NCBI RefSeq assembly: GCF_002741035.1
Contig: NZ_CP016808.1
Location: 2,852,001 to 2,916,000, forward strand
DNA: 64,000 nt
Source: Paenibacillus sp. BIHB 4019
GTDB lineage: Bacteria > Bacillota > Bacilli > Paenibacillales > Paenibacillaceae
Direction of reading: 5' to 3'
How positions within the stretch are numbered: position 1 is the first letter of the stretch; each line of letters starts with the position of its first letter. The translations under genes were made by a program, and so were the position numbers. The notes beneath the pieces were generated by a model, which saw only the letters and a program-made list of their open reading frames with translations, was not told the DNA's origin and searched no databases. Below are positions 9,601 through 17,593 of this stretch, one piece after another.

Positions 9601-11187
9601 ACAAAAGCGGGCTATGCATTCTCGGGTTGGTATGTGGATGAAAACTTCTCGTCGGCCTGGAACTTCGCAACGGATACGGTAAGCGCGAATGCGACGTTGT
9701 ATGCGAAATGGACGGCAGTTCCGATGTCGACGTACACGGTGACGTTCGATTCGAAGGAAGGCAGCGCGGTAGCGAGCTTGACTGGCATCGCTGCGGGAGC
9801 GACGATCACGAAGCCAACCGACCCAACGAGAGCGGGCTACACGTTCTCGGGCTGGTATAAGGATGAGGGTTACGCCTCGCCTTGGAGCTTCACGACGGAT
9901 ACGGTAAGCGCGAATGCGACGTTGTATGCGAAATGGACGGCGATTCCGGTACCGACGTACACGGTGACTTTCGACTCGAAGGAAGGCAGCGCGGTAGCGA
10001 GCTTGAATGGCATCGCTGCGGGCGCGACCGTCACGAAGCCGGCTGATCCGACGAGAGCAGGCTACACGTTCTCGGGCTGGTATAAAGATGAGGGTTACGC
10101 CTCGCCTTGGAACTTCTTAACGGATACGGTAAGCGCGAATACGACGTTGTATGCGAAGTGGACGAAAGTTCCAAGCGGCGGCGACAGTGGTGGAGGCGTA
10201 AGCGTTCCGGATAACAGCCCAATCATCTCCGGCAATGGAGTGTTGACGCTTCCTATTGGTAGAACGGGAACGGTTAGCTTGAGCGATGAAGAGATTACCA
10301 TCGAGATCCCCGCCGGCGCGACGGACACAAGTTTGCGAGTGACAATCGAGACCTTGTTGGACACGGATGAATTGTTGAAGAATAACGAAGTGCTGGTTAG
10401 CGAAGTCTTCGAAGTGTTAAAGAATGTCCCAGGTAACTTCAAGAAAAACATTACGTTGAAGCTGGCCTTCGATCCGAAGAAGCTAGGCGACGGCGAGCGT
10501 GCTTCCATCTTCTATTATGATGAAGAGAAGAAAGAATGGGTGGAGGTTGGCGGCGCTGTAAGCGGTGGCTTCATTACCGCAGAGGTCAATCACTTCACGA
10601 AATTCGCCGTGTTAGCTGTAAGAGATAATGCGAAGCCGGTAATCGAATTCGGCGACATCGCCGGTCACTGGGCGGAGGAAGCGATTCGCCAAGGAGCTAG
10701 CCAAGGGATCACGACTGGTTATCCGGACGGAACGTTCAAGCCTAATCTCACAGTTACGCGAGCTCAATTCGCCGTGATGCTAATGAATGCGATTAAGCCT
10801 GCAGGAGCAACGGAGGAATTGGCCTTCGAGGATGCATCACAAATTCCTGCATGGGCTAAGAATGCCGTGGCGGAGGCTAAACAAGCTGGCATCATCAACG
10901 GTTATGACGATGGTACCTTCCGTCCGAACGCTGAGATTACGCGAGTCGAGATGGCGGCGATGATTGTTAAGGCGCTAAATCTGACAGTCGAAGCGAATGC
11001 CGCGACCGGCTTCGCGGATAACAGCGAGATTCCGACGTGGGCGAAGGGAGCGGTTGCCGCTCTCAAGGAGACCGGTCTGATGCAAGGAACGGGAGACAAT
11101 CGGTTCGATTCCGAAGCCAAAGCAAGCCGGGCGGAAGCGGTGACGGTTCTCCTGCGAATGCTAGAGCAGCAGAAAACAAAAGAATAA
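6697..11187 (+). CDS. Giant secreted SLH protein with InlB-type B repeats
   Basis: A cell-surface protein of 1496 residues. It has a signal peptide (MIRRSISLFMVLIIVVG, cleavage near SSAG) and three cadherin-like beta-sandwich modules of about 100 residues (TVTVNGIEA-type motifs). Eleven InlB B-repeat (Listeria-Bacteroides repeat) modules follow, with the signature GYTFSGWYKDEGY...TLYAKW. After a Gly/Ser linker there is a ZU5-like region (about residues 1170-1310) and three SLH domains (VTRAQF, ITRVEM, ASRAEA). The start follows AGAGGAGAG at a normal distance. B repeats in other Gram-positive surface proteins act as stalks or protein-binding modules. The function here is unknown, but a stalked surface protein sharing wall anchoring with the first SLH protein is likely. 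Confidence 0.85.
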   Translation: MIRRSISLFMVLIIVVGLFPSYSSAGSGVTSLTSLTLSSGKAVEDLMDTWKFYADVANDVSEITVTPTAVDADSKIEVNGVEVPSGSPSGAIALNVGVNTIEILVTPAPPLERDKKITTLTVTRAGGPGSNTILNFLGLFLESEIPGDLPVGFGFNKSLPFYDSIAFIGQNKVLIDPQPEDSGATVTVNGIEATRGVKVPVGLLMGDNTITVVVTASDGTTTRTYTLIINRLPGADTSLIELGLNNGVPVVDPDDNKKYSVNFAYGVTSTRVYPVAKMDYVTITVNGKSVANGGLSEAIPLEVGSNTIAVVVTSENGLATANYTLTVTRAAAPSGYKVTFVENNGGVDPVADLYEVSPGSTIARPEVTRDDYLFAGWYKEGNYITLWDFDKDTVNENMTLYAKWTPTYTVVFDSQGGSSVERASGLLSGATVPKPADPTKAGYAFSGWYVDENFSSAWNFASDTVILDAWSVNRTLYAKWTAVPVSTYTVTFDSKEGSAVASAIGLSAGATITKPTDPTRAGYTFSGWYKDEVYVSAWNFATDTVSANTTLYAKWTAIPVSTYTVTFDSKEGSAVASLTGIAAGATVTKPTDPTRAGYTFSGWYKDEGYASEWNFSTDTVSANATLYAKWTAVPVSTYTVTFDSKEGSAVASLTGIAAGATITKPSDPTRAGYTFSGWYKDEGYASEWNFTTDTVSANATLYAKWTAVPVPTYTVTFDSKEGSAVASAIGLSAGATITKPSDPTRAGYTFSGWYKDEGYASEWNFTTDTVSANTTLYAKWTAVPVPTYTVTFDSKEGSAVASLTGIAAGATITKPSDPTRAGYTFSGWYKDEGYASEWNFSTDTVSANATLYAKWTAVPVPTYTVTFDSKEGSAVASLTGIAAGATITKPSDPTRAGYTFSGWYKDEGYALEWNFTTDTVSANTTLYAKWTAVPVPTYTVTFDSKEGSAVASETGILSGATVPKPADPTKAGYAFSGWYVDENFSSAWNFATDTVSANATLYAKWTAVPMSTYTVTFDSKEGSAVASLTGIAAGATITKPTDPTRAGYTFSGWYKDEGYASPWSFTTDTVSANATLYAKWTAIPVPTYTVTFDSKEGSAVASLNGIAAGATVTKPADPTRAGYTFSGWYKDEGYASPWNFLTDTVSANTTLYAKWTKVPSGGDSGGGVSVPDNSPIISGNGVLTLPIGRTGTVSLSDEEITIEIPAGATDTSLRVTIETLLDTDELLKNNEVLVSEVFEVLKNVPGNFKKNITLKLAFDPKKLGDGERASIFYYDEEKKEWVEVGGAVSGGFITAEVNHFTKFAVLAVRDNAKPVIEFGDIAGHWAEEAIRQGASQGITTGYPDGTFKPNLTVTRAQFAVMLMNAIKPAGATEELAFEDASQIPAWAKNAVAEAKQAGIINGYDDGTFRPNAEITRVEMAAMIVKALNLTVEANAATGFADNSEIPTWAKGAVAALKETGLMQGTGDNRFDSEAKASRAEAVTVLLRMLEQQKTKE
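7702..10175 (+). repeat. Eleven InlB-type coding repeats, mostly 225 bp
   Basis: Eleven tandem units run through the middle of the second SLH gene. Units 3 to 11 are 75 codons each and nearly identical at DNA level. Unit 2 is longer and unit 1 is diverged. Unit 9 carries a 104-bp stretch (9565-9668) identical to unit 2 (7975-8078) and unlike its immediate neighbours, a sign of gene conversion or unit shuffling. Confidence 0.9.
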
Positions 11188-11202
11188 ACCGGATTGACGA
11201 AA

Positions 11203-11232
11203 GACCCCTGTGCCCTATAGCACAGGGGTTTT
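11203..11232 (+). terminator. Rho-independent terminator after the second SLH gene
   Basis: A perfect stem ACCCCTGTGC / GCACAGGGGT with a short loop is followed by TTTT, 16 bp past the stop codon. Confidence 0.85.
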
Positions 11233-11269
11233 GCAATTGTCCAATTTAATCGAATATAATCGATTATAT
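11231..11269 (+). promoter_or_regulatory. Promoter with 16-bp palindrome before the LAL regulator
   Basis: TTGCAA (11231-11236) and TATAAT (11255-11260) are 18 bp apart. The -10 box lies inside the perfect palindrome ATATAATCGATTATAT (11254-11269). A palindrome over the -10 box is a typical repressor or autoregulation site, but no protein can be assigned to it. Confidence 0.5.
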
Positions 11270-11304
11270 GGAATTTTTAATTTAGGCGTTTGGAGGCTTT
11301 GAAT

Positions 11305-13854
11305 ATGATTCGCAGTGCCAAATATCTCATTCCCCCAGCGCGCAGATCTTTGGTGACTAGGCCGCAACTGACGCGCAAGCTTGAGGAAGGCATGGAGACC
11401 AAGCTGACTTTGCTATCGGCCCAGGCGGGCTACGGTAAAACGACAGCTTTAAGCGAATGGGCGAGGCAATGCCGAGCTTCAGTTGCCTGGGTCTCCCTGG
11501 ATAAATACGATAACGATTGGGGCGCATTCTGGAGCTGCGTCTTAGCTTCCATACGAGAAAGACTGCCGCTGTTCGGGGAATCGATCGAATTCCTGCTTGA
11601 GCAAGAGTCTGCGGCTTCTATCGATTTCGCGGTATCGGCGTTTCTGAACGAGCTAAGCTCGATTCGCGGCGATTTTGTACTCATTCTGGACGACTATCAC
11701 GTCATCGAGAATGCGTTCGTTAACGAGTCGATCCGATATATGCTTGAGCATCTGCCTCCGTACTTCCATCTCTATATCGCAAGCCGCACCGAGCTGTCTT
11801 TCCCCACGACCAGACTTCTTGCCAAGGGCGAGATCAACGTTATTCGAATAGAAGACATGCGATTCGAGTTGGAGGAGGGAGTTGTTTTCTTCCGAGAGAT
11901 GACGAACTTATCGCTATCGATAAGGCAAATCTCTACGTTGTTTGAGCAGACGGAAGGTTGGGTAAGCGGACTTCAGCTTGCGGCTATCACACTCAAACGA
12001 AGCGGCAATATCGCCGAAACGATTCGCCAGTTCAGCGGCCAGCAGCGCCAAATCTCCGATTATTTATTGGAAGAAGTGTTCGGGCATCTGTCGGAATCCT
12101 TGCAGGAATTTCTGCTGGCTACCTCCGTTCTGAGCCGCGTGAACGGGGAGCTGTGCGCGGCGGTGACGGGACAAGCCGACAGCCAGGTCCAACTGGAGCG
12201 GTTGGAGCAACTAAATTTGTTCATTATTCCGCTGGATGAGCAGCGCGATTGGTTCCGCTATCATCATCTGTTGTCCGAGTTCTTGCAGCAGCTGTGCGCT
12301 AGGGACTACCCGGAACTGTGGAGACTTTCCCATCATCGGGCTGCGGTCTGGCATGAGAACGAGGGGCTCTATGAAGAAGCGGTGGAGCATTATATTAGGA
12401 CAGGACAGGCAGAGGATGCCGTCCGGATTATCGACCGCATCATGCCGGAACTCTTACAATCGAGGAGCCACGTGGTTCGAAGATGGATTAATGCCTTGCC
12501 GGAGAGCAACTTTGAACACAAGCCGATGTTTCAGCTGTACCGCATCTCGCAGTTCCTGATGGATCGGGATTGGGAGCAAGGACTGCGTAAGGCCGAGCAA
12601 GCGGAGAGACGGTTCGAAGCCATGAAGGAGTCCATCCCTGAGCCGGAATGGAAGCAACTGATGGGCAATCTCTATTACTTAAATGCACTCTTCTTCCGAA
12701 TGCAGCAGAATATGCCGAGAGCCCTTCATTATTTTGAACGGTTGGAGCATTATTTGCCAGAAGGGAGCAGCCTCCAGAAAGCCTCGACCAAACGGTACTT
12801 AGGTCACGAAGGATTCGGGGATCCGCTCTCGCTGGCCGTCGATCTGCACGAGATGGAACAATTCCAGCTTAAGCTGATAACGATGTGGGGGAAGAAACCG
12901 AACTATCCCTTTGTCGGCTACGCGTATCTATCCTATAGTTCGCTTATGCACGAGTGGAATCGGTTGGACGAAGCGGAGTCGTATATTGGACAAGCGCTCA
13001 GCCGAAAGGATCTTCGTGCCAACGTATGGACTTGGATTCATTTGGGCCTGGTGTCATCCCGACTCAAGCAGGCTCTCGGAAGAGAGGAGGAAGCAATCGA
13101 ATGGCTTACCCATCTCGGTTCGAGCGTCGACTCGCCGGATCAGCCTATTATTTGGAAAAGAATCAAGGCGGAGCAAGCCTGGCTGTATCTGCTTCAAGGG
13201 CAGCGTCAGAAGGCAAACGATTGGCTCGAACAGAGTGGATTGTCGCATTCGGACGAGGTTTCGGCCCGGTATTTCGAAGAGTATCTAGTAATGGTCAGGG
13301 TGATTGCGGGTAATGGACGGATCGAGGATGCGCTGCAATTGTTTGAGAAGCTGGAGCAACTTGCGGAAAAGGAAAATCGTCTGCGAGAACGGATCAGGCT
13401 GAAAATCTTGCATAGCATGGTACTTCGGCAATCCGAGGAGCCCCAAGCAGCCCTTGCGCCGCTGGCTATTGCCTTGAGGCTCTCGGAACCGTTGGGCTAC
13501 ATCCGCAGCTATCTTGATGAAGGCCCTCAGATGGTCGAGATGCTTGCCGATCTTCTGAATCAACAGCAAAAGACAGCATTGACATTGTTGCCCTTGAACT
13601 ATATCCGTCTGCTTCTCGACGCTGTGAGCAGAAATCCGTCTCCTAAATCTTTGTCTAATGAGGCTCTGACCGAGAAGGAAGAGAAGGTGTTTGAATTGCT
13701 TGCGGAGGGATTCATTTATAAGGAAATTGCCGATCAATTGAATGTCACTCAAGATACGGTGAAGTTCCATTTGAAGAACATTTATCGCAAGTTAAGGGTA
13801 AATAACCGGGCTGAGGCAATCATGCGAGCCAAGGAATATAGGAAACGAGTTTGA
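11305..13854 (+). CDS. MalT-like LAL-type LuxR transcriptional regulator
   Basis: A large ATP-dependent activator of 849 residues. The N-terminal STAND-type NTPase has Walker A AGYGKT (Lys about 45) and Walker B LILDDYH (about residue 130). The middle is a long helical, TPR-like sensor region. The C-terminal LuxR-type helix-turn-helix reads LTEKEEKVFELLAEG...VTQDTVKFHLKNIYRKLRV. MalT relatives oligomerise on an inducer and activate promoters with repeated sites. The start at 11305 is chosen because GGAGG sits 8 bp upstream; an in-frame TTG at 11290 would overlap that site. It directly follows two giant surface-protein genes, so it may control them. This is not shown by the sequence. Confidence 0.85.
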   Translation: MIRSAKYLIPPARRSLVTRPQLTRKLEEGMETKLTLLSAQAGYGKTTALSEWARQCRASVAWVSLDKYDNDWGAFWSCVLASIRERLPLFGESIEFLLEQESAASIDFAVSAFLNELSSIRGDFVLILDDYHVIENAFVNESIRYMLEHLPPYFHLYIASRTELSFPTTRLLAKGEINVIRIEDMRFELEEGVVFFREMTNLSLSIRQISTLFEQTEGWVSGLQLAAITLKRSGNIAETIRQFSGQQRQISDYLLEEVFGHLSESLQEFLLATSVLSRVNGELCAAVTGQADSQVQLERLEQLNLFIIPLDEQRDWFRYHHLLSEFLQQLCARDYPELWRLSHHRAAVWHENEGLYEEAVEHYIRTGQAEDAVRIIDRIMPELLQSRSHVVRRWINALPESNFEHKPMFQLYRISQFLMDRDWEQGLRKAEQAERRFEAMKESIPEPEWKQLMGNLYYLNALFFRMQQNMPRALHYFERLEHYLPEGSSLQKASTKRYLGHEGFGDPLSLAVDLHEMEQFQLKLITMWGKKPNYPFVGYAYLSYSSLMHEWNRLDEAESYIGQALSRKDLRANVWTWIHLGLVSSRLKQALGREEEAIEWLTHLGSSVDSPDQPIIWKRIKAEQAWLYLLQGQRQKANDWLEQSGLSHSDEVSARYFEEYLVMVRVIAGNGRIEDALQLFEKLEQLAEKENRLRERIRLKILHSMVLRQSEEPQAALAPLAIALRLSEPLGYIRSYLDEGPQMVEMLADLLNQQQKTALTLLPLNYIRLLLDAVSRNPSPKSLSNEALTEKEEKVFELLAEGFIYKEIADQLNVTQDTVKFHLKNIYRKLRVNNRAEAIMRAKEYRKRV

Positions 13855-14508
13855 ACGATTGGTGTGTAAGCTTGAGAGCGGCGAATTTTAATGGATAAGC
13901 TTTGAATCGTTTAGCGCCCAAACCAAGAACGTCCCGCGATGGATGTCCCTACAACTTTTATAAAAACAATACTCATAGAAAAGGCGGCTCTAATACTTGG
14001 ACAGTGTATAGCTCCATGGTGTATTTAATTTAATTCAGCTGATTGCATTGAACGAATAAATGGTCCTGTTATAAATCCAGGTTTTTTCACATAATCATTT
14101 TGTAACTTACAATATCGACAACTGGAACGTTGATTGGACTCCTAACAGTAATAAAGTCACGACAAGTAGAAGGAATCATAACCCTGGGAGCTTATCGTCG
14201 GAGGAGATAGGGGGGAAGTTGAAAAACATTCAAAACGACCCTGAATCAAAATTTATATTAAGATTGATTATATTCTTAACCAAACAGCGGTTACGGTTGG
14301 GCGTGCACTAGCGAAGTTTAAGGTAGTTTTTAATAAAGTTTAACCTTGATAGGAGCTTATGTAACTAGGAAGTTTGGTTTCCAACTTTTATTTAATGGTA
14401 ATTCGCGGTAGTTCCAGACTTTTATTTTTCCATGCTTATCACGTGACGTTACAAACCGCATAAAATCAACATAATTGGTTCCATAGTTTTATTTCACCTT
14501 ACACCTTT

Positions 14509-14559
14509 TGTTAGAAGAAAATAAAGTATTAGACTAAGAAAATAAAGTTGTAGACTCGC
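14509..14559 (+). repeat. Two 21-bp direct repeats, possible transposon-end sites (cluster A)
   Basis: Units at 14518-14538 and 14539-14559 share the pattern AAAATAAAGtNtTAGACT, preceded by TGTTAGAAG at 14509, which looks like a partial unit with a terminal TG. The period of 21 bp is two helical turns, as for transposase-binding sites at IS21-family or Tn7-like ends. Confidence 0.5.
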
Positions 14560-14639
14560 ACAAACAGACATACTGCTACTAGAAGCTCTTCTACAGTTTA
14601 CAGATTCGACATCAGGAATAAACAACATGATATTATTAT

Positions 14640-14670
14640 GGGGCTGCCTTCGGGCAGCCCTATTTTATTT
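14640..14670 (+). terminator. Rho-independent terminator
   Basis: The hairpin GGGGCTGCC-TTCG-GGCAGCCC is followed by TATTTTATTTT. It has a stable tetraloop but no intact gene upstream. It lies between the two 21-bp repeat clusters. Confidence 0.75.
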
Positions 14671-14711
14671 TGTTTCGGTGGTGATCATGATGGCAAAACG
14701 GAAAAGTGCGA

Positions 14712-14774
14712 TCAATAAAGTGTTAGATTCGCAAAATAAAGATACTGACTGAGAAAATAAAGATATAGACTGGC
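14712..14774 (+). repeat. Three 21-bp direct repeats (cluster B)
   Basis: Units at 14712-14732, 14733-14753 and 14754-14774 match the same pattern and orientation as cluster A (AAAATAAAGaTatAGACTgGC in the last unit). An inverted 19-of-21 match to the last unit lies at 27425-27445. Confidence 0.5.
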
Positions 14775-14977
14775 ACGGCGCGTCAACCGGGAGAATTGTT
14801 GTGTTGAATTCTTGGGTGGGGGGCAGATGTGGTAGTCACTAAACCTGAATCATTCAAAAATCGAATGATAGTAGAATTCGAAAAAATGAAAGAACGCTAC
14901 TGACATACAGTTGGCAGTAGGGGGATTGTATGATCGAGACATACAAGATGAAAGTGAGGTTATTTACATAACATGAC

Positions 14978-15142
14978 ATGGCTTTGAATGAAACGAATGG
15001 TGCACTGAAGATTGAACAGGCTTATTTTGAAGCGATGGCAAATGGAGATGTTGAAATAATTATCGCTCTCTCAGCTGTCTACTGAGTCTATTTACGAAGC
15101 GACTCCTTTAGCACAGTATAGGGCAGCACAAATTAAACATTA
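14978..15142 (+). pseudogene. SnoaL/NTF2-like protein fragment, frameshifted
   Basis: The frame from ATG 14978 reads KIEQAYFEAMANGDVEIIIA, typical of the first helices of SnoaL/NTF2-like proteins (usually 110-140 residues), then stops at 15083-15085. A different frame continues with ESIYEATPLAQYRAAQ to a stop at 15142. The rest of the fold is missing. Such proteins often sit beside VOC or reductase genes, and a VOC gene follows here. Confidence 0.5.
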
Positions 15143-15215
15143 ACACACTCAGTACATGGGTCATTAATGAATTGTTTTCGCAACAAATACAACCGCATAT
15201 ACTAAGGAGGACATT

Positions 15216-15584
15216 ATGTCAGCAATTGGACCCGACTTTATTTCACTTCAAGTGAGCAATCTTGAAGGCTCTGCTGAATTCTATCAAAACTATCTTGGAC
15301 TCGTCCGCTCACAGGCGGGACCACCTCATGCTGTGGTCTTTGAAACAAAACCTATTGCATTTGCTCTTCGTGACCTAATGCCAGGAATAGAGCTCGGTTC
15401 AGGTACTCAGCCTGGACTTGGTGTCGCTCTGTGGCTTTATGCCCCTGATACGCAAGAAATTCACGACAAGCTGACTGCAGCAGGCGTGAAAATTACATCC
15501 GCACCAATAAATGGACCATTCGGGCGAACCTTTACATTTGCCGACCCAGACGGTTACCTAGTTACCCTGCACAGTAAAGCCTAA
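15216..15584 (+). CDS. VOC-family (glyoxalase/bleomycin-resistance-like) protein
   Basis: A 122-residue protein with the paired beta-alpha-beta-beta-beta fold of the vicinal oxygen chelate superfamily. FISLQVSNLEGSAEFYQNYLGL forms the first half and FADPDGYLVTLHSK the last strand. The usual C-terminal metal ligand Glu (DPDG-x-x-x-E) is Thr here, so a metal-dependent glyoxalase reaction is doubtful; binding of a small hydrophobic compound is more likely. The start has a perfect AAGGAGG upstream. It survives intact among pseudogenes, which suggests it is still selected or recently acquired. Confidence 0.75.
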   Translation: MSAIGPDFISLQVSNLEGSAEFYQNYLGLVRSQAGPPHAVVFETKPIAFALRDLMPGIELGSGTQPGLGVALWLYAPDTQEIHDKLTAAGVKITSAPINGPFGRTFTFADPDGYLVTLHSKA

Positions 15585-15680
15585 TACGCAAATGTATCCA
15601 GCTTAATGATAGTGATATTTCCGCTGTCACAGGGAGTCAGTTGATTATTACAACATTAAGATCATATTCCAAAAAGGGAT

Positions 15681-15780
15681 ATGCTCCCCATACGGTAGAC
15701 AGGTGAAATAATAAAACCTGTTACTGTAAGGGGAGTTTTTTTCATGTCTAAAAAAAGGCTTAGTGCAACGGAGAAGTGTA
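15681..15780 (+). mobile_element. Left-end remnant of an IS3-like insertion sequence
   Basis: A long imperfect inverted repeat (CTCCCC...ACAGGT / ACCTGT...GGGGAG, about 15684-15736) ends in a T run. It is followed by ATG at 15744 and the frame MSKKRLSATEKC, which resembles the start of IS3-family OrfA proteins. After about 12 codons the sequence joins antisense IS256-like sequence. The hairpin may also terminate transcription from the VOC gene. Confidence 0.45.
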
Positions 15781-15789
15781 GCCAGATCT

Positions 15790-16069
15790 GTTTCAATTTA
15801 GCAACAAATCCCCAAAGAACGGGCTATTTTCTTGATCTTGCGGTGGAGACACTTTGAACATAAGCTTCCTCAATCATATGAAGCAAGGCGATTTCTAAAC
15901 GCTATTTCTCCATGATAAAAAACAGCACATAGCCTCCTTTCCGCATTTTAGGTACAAAGAGATATACCTCGCCCATATGTATGTCGAAGCGATGCACACG
16001 GCAGCCTGAACGGTAAGCTTCATAGCGTCAGTACACTCTGATTTTCGGACATAGCATTTGTTCGTAGAT
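15790..16069 (-). pseudogene. IS256-family (mutator-type) transposase fragment
   Basis: On the minus strand the frame reads YEAYRSGCRVHRFDIHMGEV, then LFVPKMRKGGYVLFF, then ALLHMIEEAYVQSVSTAR. This matches the conserved region of IS256-family transposases (YRNGYR...FDTRVG...LxVPKLRxGxY...ALLxVxxExYxxGVSTR). It carries stop codons near Tyr-Arg-Tyr, after IMEK and after RSRK, and a frameshift after VSTAR. Only about 90 of roughly 400 residues remain, and no catalytic DDE set is present. Confidence 0.7.
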
Positions 16070-16185
16070 ACCGATCGATGACTTTTCTTTTTTACTTTTG
16101 CGAACTTAATTGCGCATTATCCAATCAAAATGTTAAATTCTAAACTCCGAAGCCTCGGCAAATCAACGCCCCCAGTCTTAATAAA

Positions 16186-16229
16186 AAGGGTACCACCTAT
16201 TATGCATAATCATTAGGTGACACCCTTGT
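16186..16229. terminator. Bidirectional terminator downstream of the epoxide hydrolase gene
   Basis: The stem AAGGGT-ACCACCTA / TAGGTG-ACACCCTT has T-rich sequence on both sides. It serves the minus-strand gene that ends at 16297. Confidence 0.65.
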
Positions 16230-16296
16230 TTTCTAATTATCCCAATCGACCAAAGAACTGCGATCCTTTATGGAAAGCTTGGTTCGGTTGGATCTT

Positions 16297-17523
16297 TTAT
16301 CGACGTCCTCGAAAGGTGCGGCGCAAATCCTCAACCCATTTGTCCGGAATTTCCCAGGGGATGAAGTGTCCACCATGTTCGTGGGCTGTGATGTTGACAT
16401 GTTTATACCAAGGAGCCCGATCGCTGTCGAGAAAATTCGGTATGCGATTTTCGGTCGTGATACCCGGCGGATTTTCGTAGCCCACAAAGGTAATACCGGT
16501 TGGTGCTTCAATGGCAGGCGAGCGACTATGATCGGGTGTCCATGGATAGCGGTTATTGTTTGCATAGATGCGCATTGAGGTTTCAATGGCGTTGTTGACC
16601 CAGAAGATGGTTGCGTGTGTAAGGATGTCGTCCTTAGTAAAGACATTCTCGACGTTGCCGTTATTGTCACTCCATTTGGTCCATCGTTCCAAGATCCATG
16701 CGAGCATGCCAACTGGCGAGTCGCTCAGTCCGTAGGCGAGTGTGCTGGGATCAAGAACGTGAACGGCGAGATGCGATGCGAAACGGCGATCAAACTCCAA
16801 AATTTGCGATCTGACTTGCTCAGTGATGTTGTCGGGAATGGGACGGCCTCCGGCGAAATCCCACCCGCGATCTCCATTAAAGAAGCTCAGTTTTAGAGCA
16901 GACCCGATGTGTATGGCGTAGAGCTCGTCACTATATTTGTGTCCCAGTTGACCGGTCACGAGAGCACCTACATCGCATCCCCCTGCCGCGTATTTCGCAT
17001 AGCCGAGAGTATCGGTCATGAGCGTATGCCAGAGATCGGCAATTTTCCAAAAGTTCATGTCTGGATGGTTCGGCAGTGGCGTCGAGAACCCAAAGCCAGG
17101 AAGGGAGGGCACGATTACGTCGAATGCTTCAGCCGGATCGCCCCCGAATGCGCCAGGGTCCGCTAGTGGATCAATGACCTTGGACCAATGCCAGAACGTC
17201 CAAGGCCAGCCATGGGACAGGATCAAGGGTACAGGATTAGGCCCCACGCCGGGTTTGCGCATAAAGTGCACAGGAACTCCGTCGACATTTACTTTATAAT
17301 GTTCGTAGGCGTTGATCGCCTTCTCGGATTTGCGCCAGTCAAACTCGTTAATCCAGTAGTCGACGAGTTTCTCCAGATAGTTCCGACTAACACCGTAAAA
17401 CCAGTCATCATTACCAGCATCGAGTGGCCATCTGGTGGACTTTAAACGATTTTGAAGATCAGCAAGTAACTCATCTGATACGTGGATCGGACTCGGTTCA
17501 AGCACGAAAGGAGCTGTTGTCAT
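16297..17523 (-). CDS. Epoxide hydrolase family alpha/beta hydrolase
   Basis: A 408-residue enzyme of the microsomal/juvenile-hormone-type epoxide hydrolase family. The N-terminal EHN domain covers about residues 7-110. The oxyanion motif HGWP is at 104-107. The nucleophile Asp184 lies in GGCDVG, and the catalytic His386 in GGHFIPWE. The length fits the family. These enzymes open epoxides to diols in the cytoplasm; the natural substrate is unknown. A MarR gene lies 70 bp upstream on the same strand, so substrate-induced expression is likely. The start is preceded by GGAGGAACAC. Confidence 0.85.
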   Translation of the reverse strand: MTTAPFVLEPSPIHVSDELLADLQNRLKSTRWPLDAGNDDWFYGVSRNYLEKLVDYWINEFDWRKSEKAINAYEHYKVNVDGVPVHFMRKPGVGPNPVPLILSHGWPWTFWHWSKVIDPLADPGAFGGDPAEAFDVIVPSLPGFGFSTPLPNHPDMNFWKIADLWHTLMTDTLGYAKYAAGGCDVGALVTGQLGHKYSDELYAIHIGSALKLSFFNGDRGWDFAGGRPIPDNITEQVRSQILEFDRRFASHLAVHVLDPSTLAYGLSDSPVGMLAWILERWTKWSDNNGNVENVFTKDDILTHATIFWVNNAIETSMRIYANNNRYPWTPDHSRSPAIEAPTGITFVGYENPPGITTENRIPNFLDSDRAPWYKHVNITAHEHGGHFIPWEIPDKWVEDLRRTFRGRR

Positions 17524-17593
17524 AAGTGTTCCTCCTTGTATTCGTTTCTTTCGTCTGTCACTCGGGTATGAACAACAGAAAGTGCAATCGCGA

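Larger units (their letters stand above)
13855..14977. other. Gene-poor decayed region
   Basis: About 1.1 kb without an intact gene. It contains 21-bp repeat clusters, one terminator, and a frame open from about 14081 to 14313 (protein-like stretch SSEEIGGKLKNIQNDPESKF) with no start codon and no recognised family. A second frame continues it to about 14343, as expected for an old frameshifted gene. The base composition is AT-rich compared with the flanks. Confidence 0.5.

Noticed and set aside
8532..9641. Series of about 67-codon frames on the plus strand inside the second SLH gene
   Set aside because: They recur every 225 bp because the repeats are near identical; they are shifted-frame shadows without ribosome sites.
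14691..14752. Small frame starting MMAKRKSAINKVLDSQ across the 21-bp repeats
   Set aside because: It has a weak ribosome site and its second half is only repeat sequence; I do not consider it a gene.
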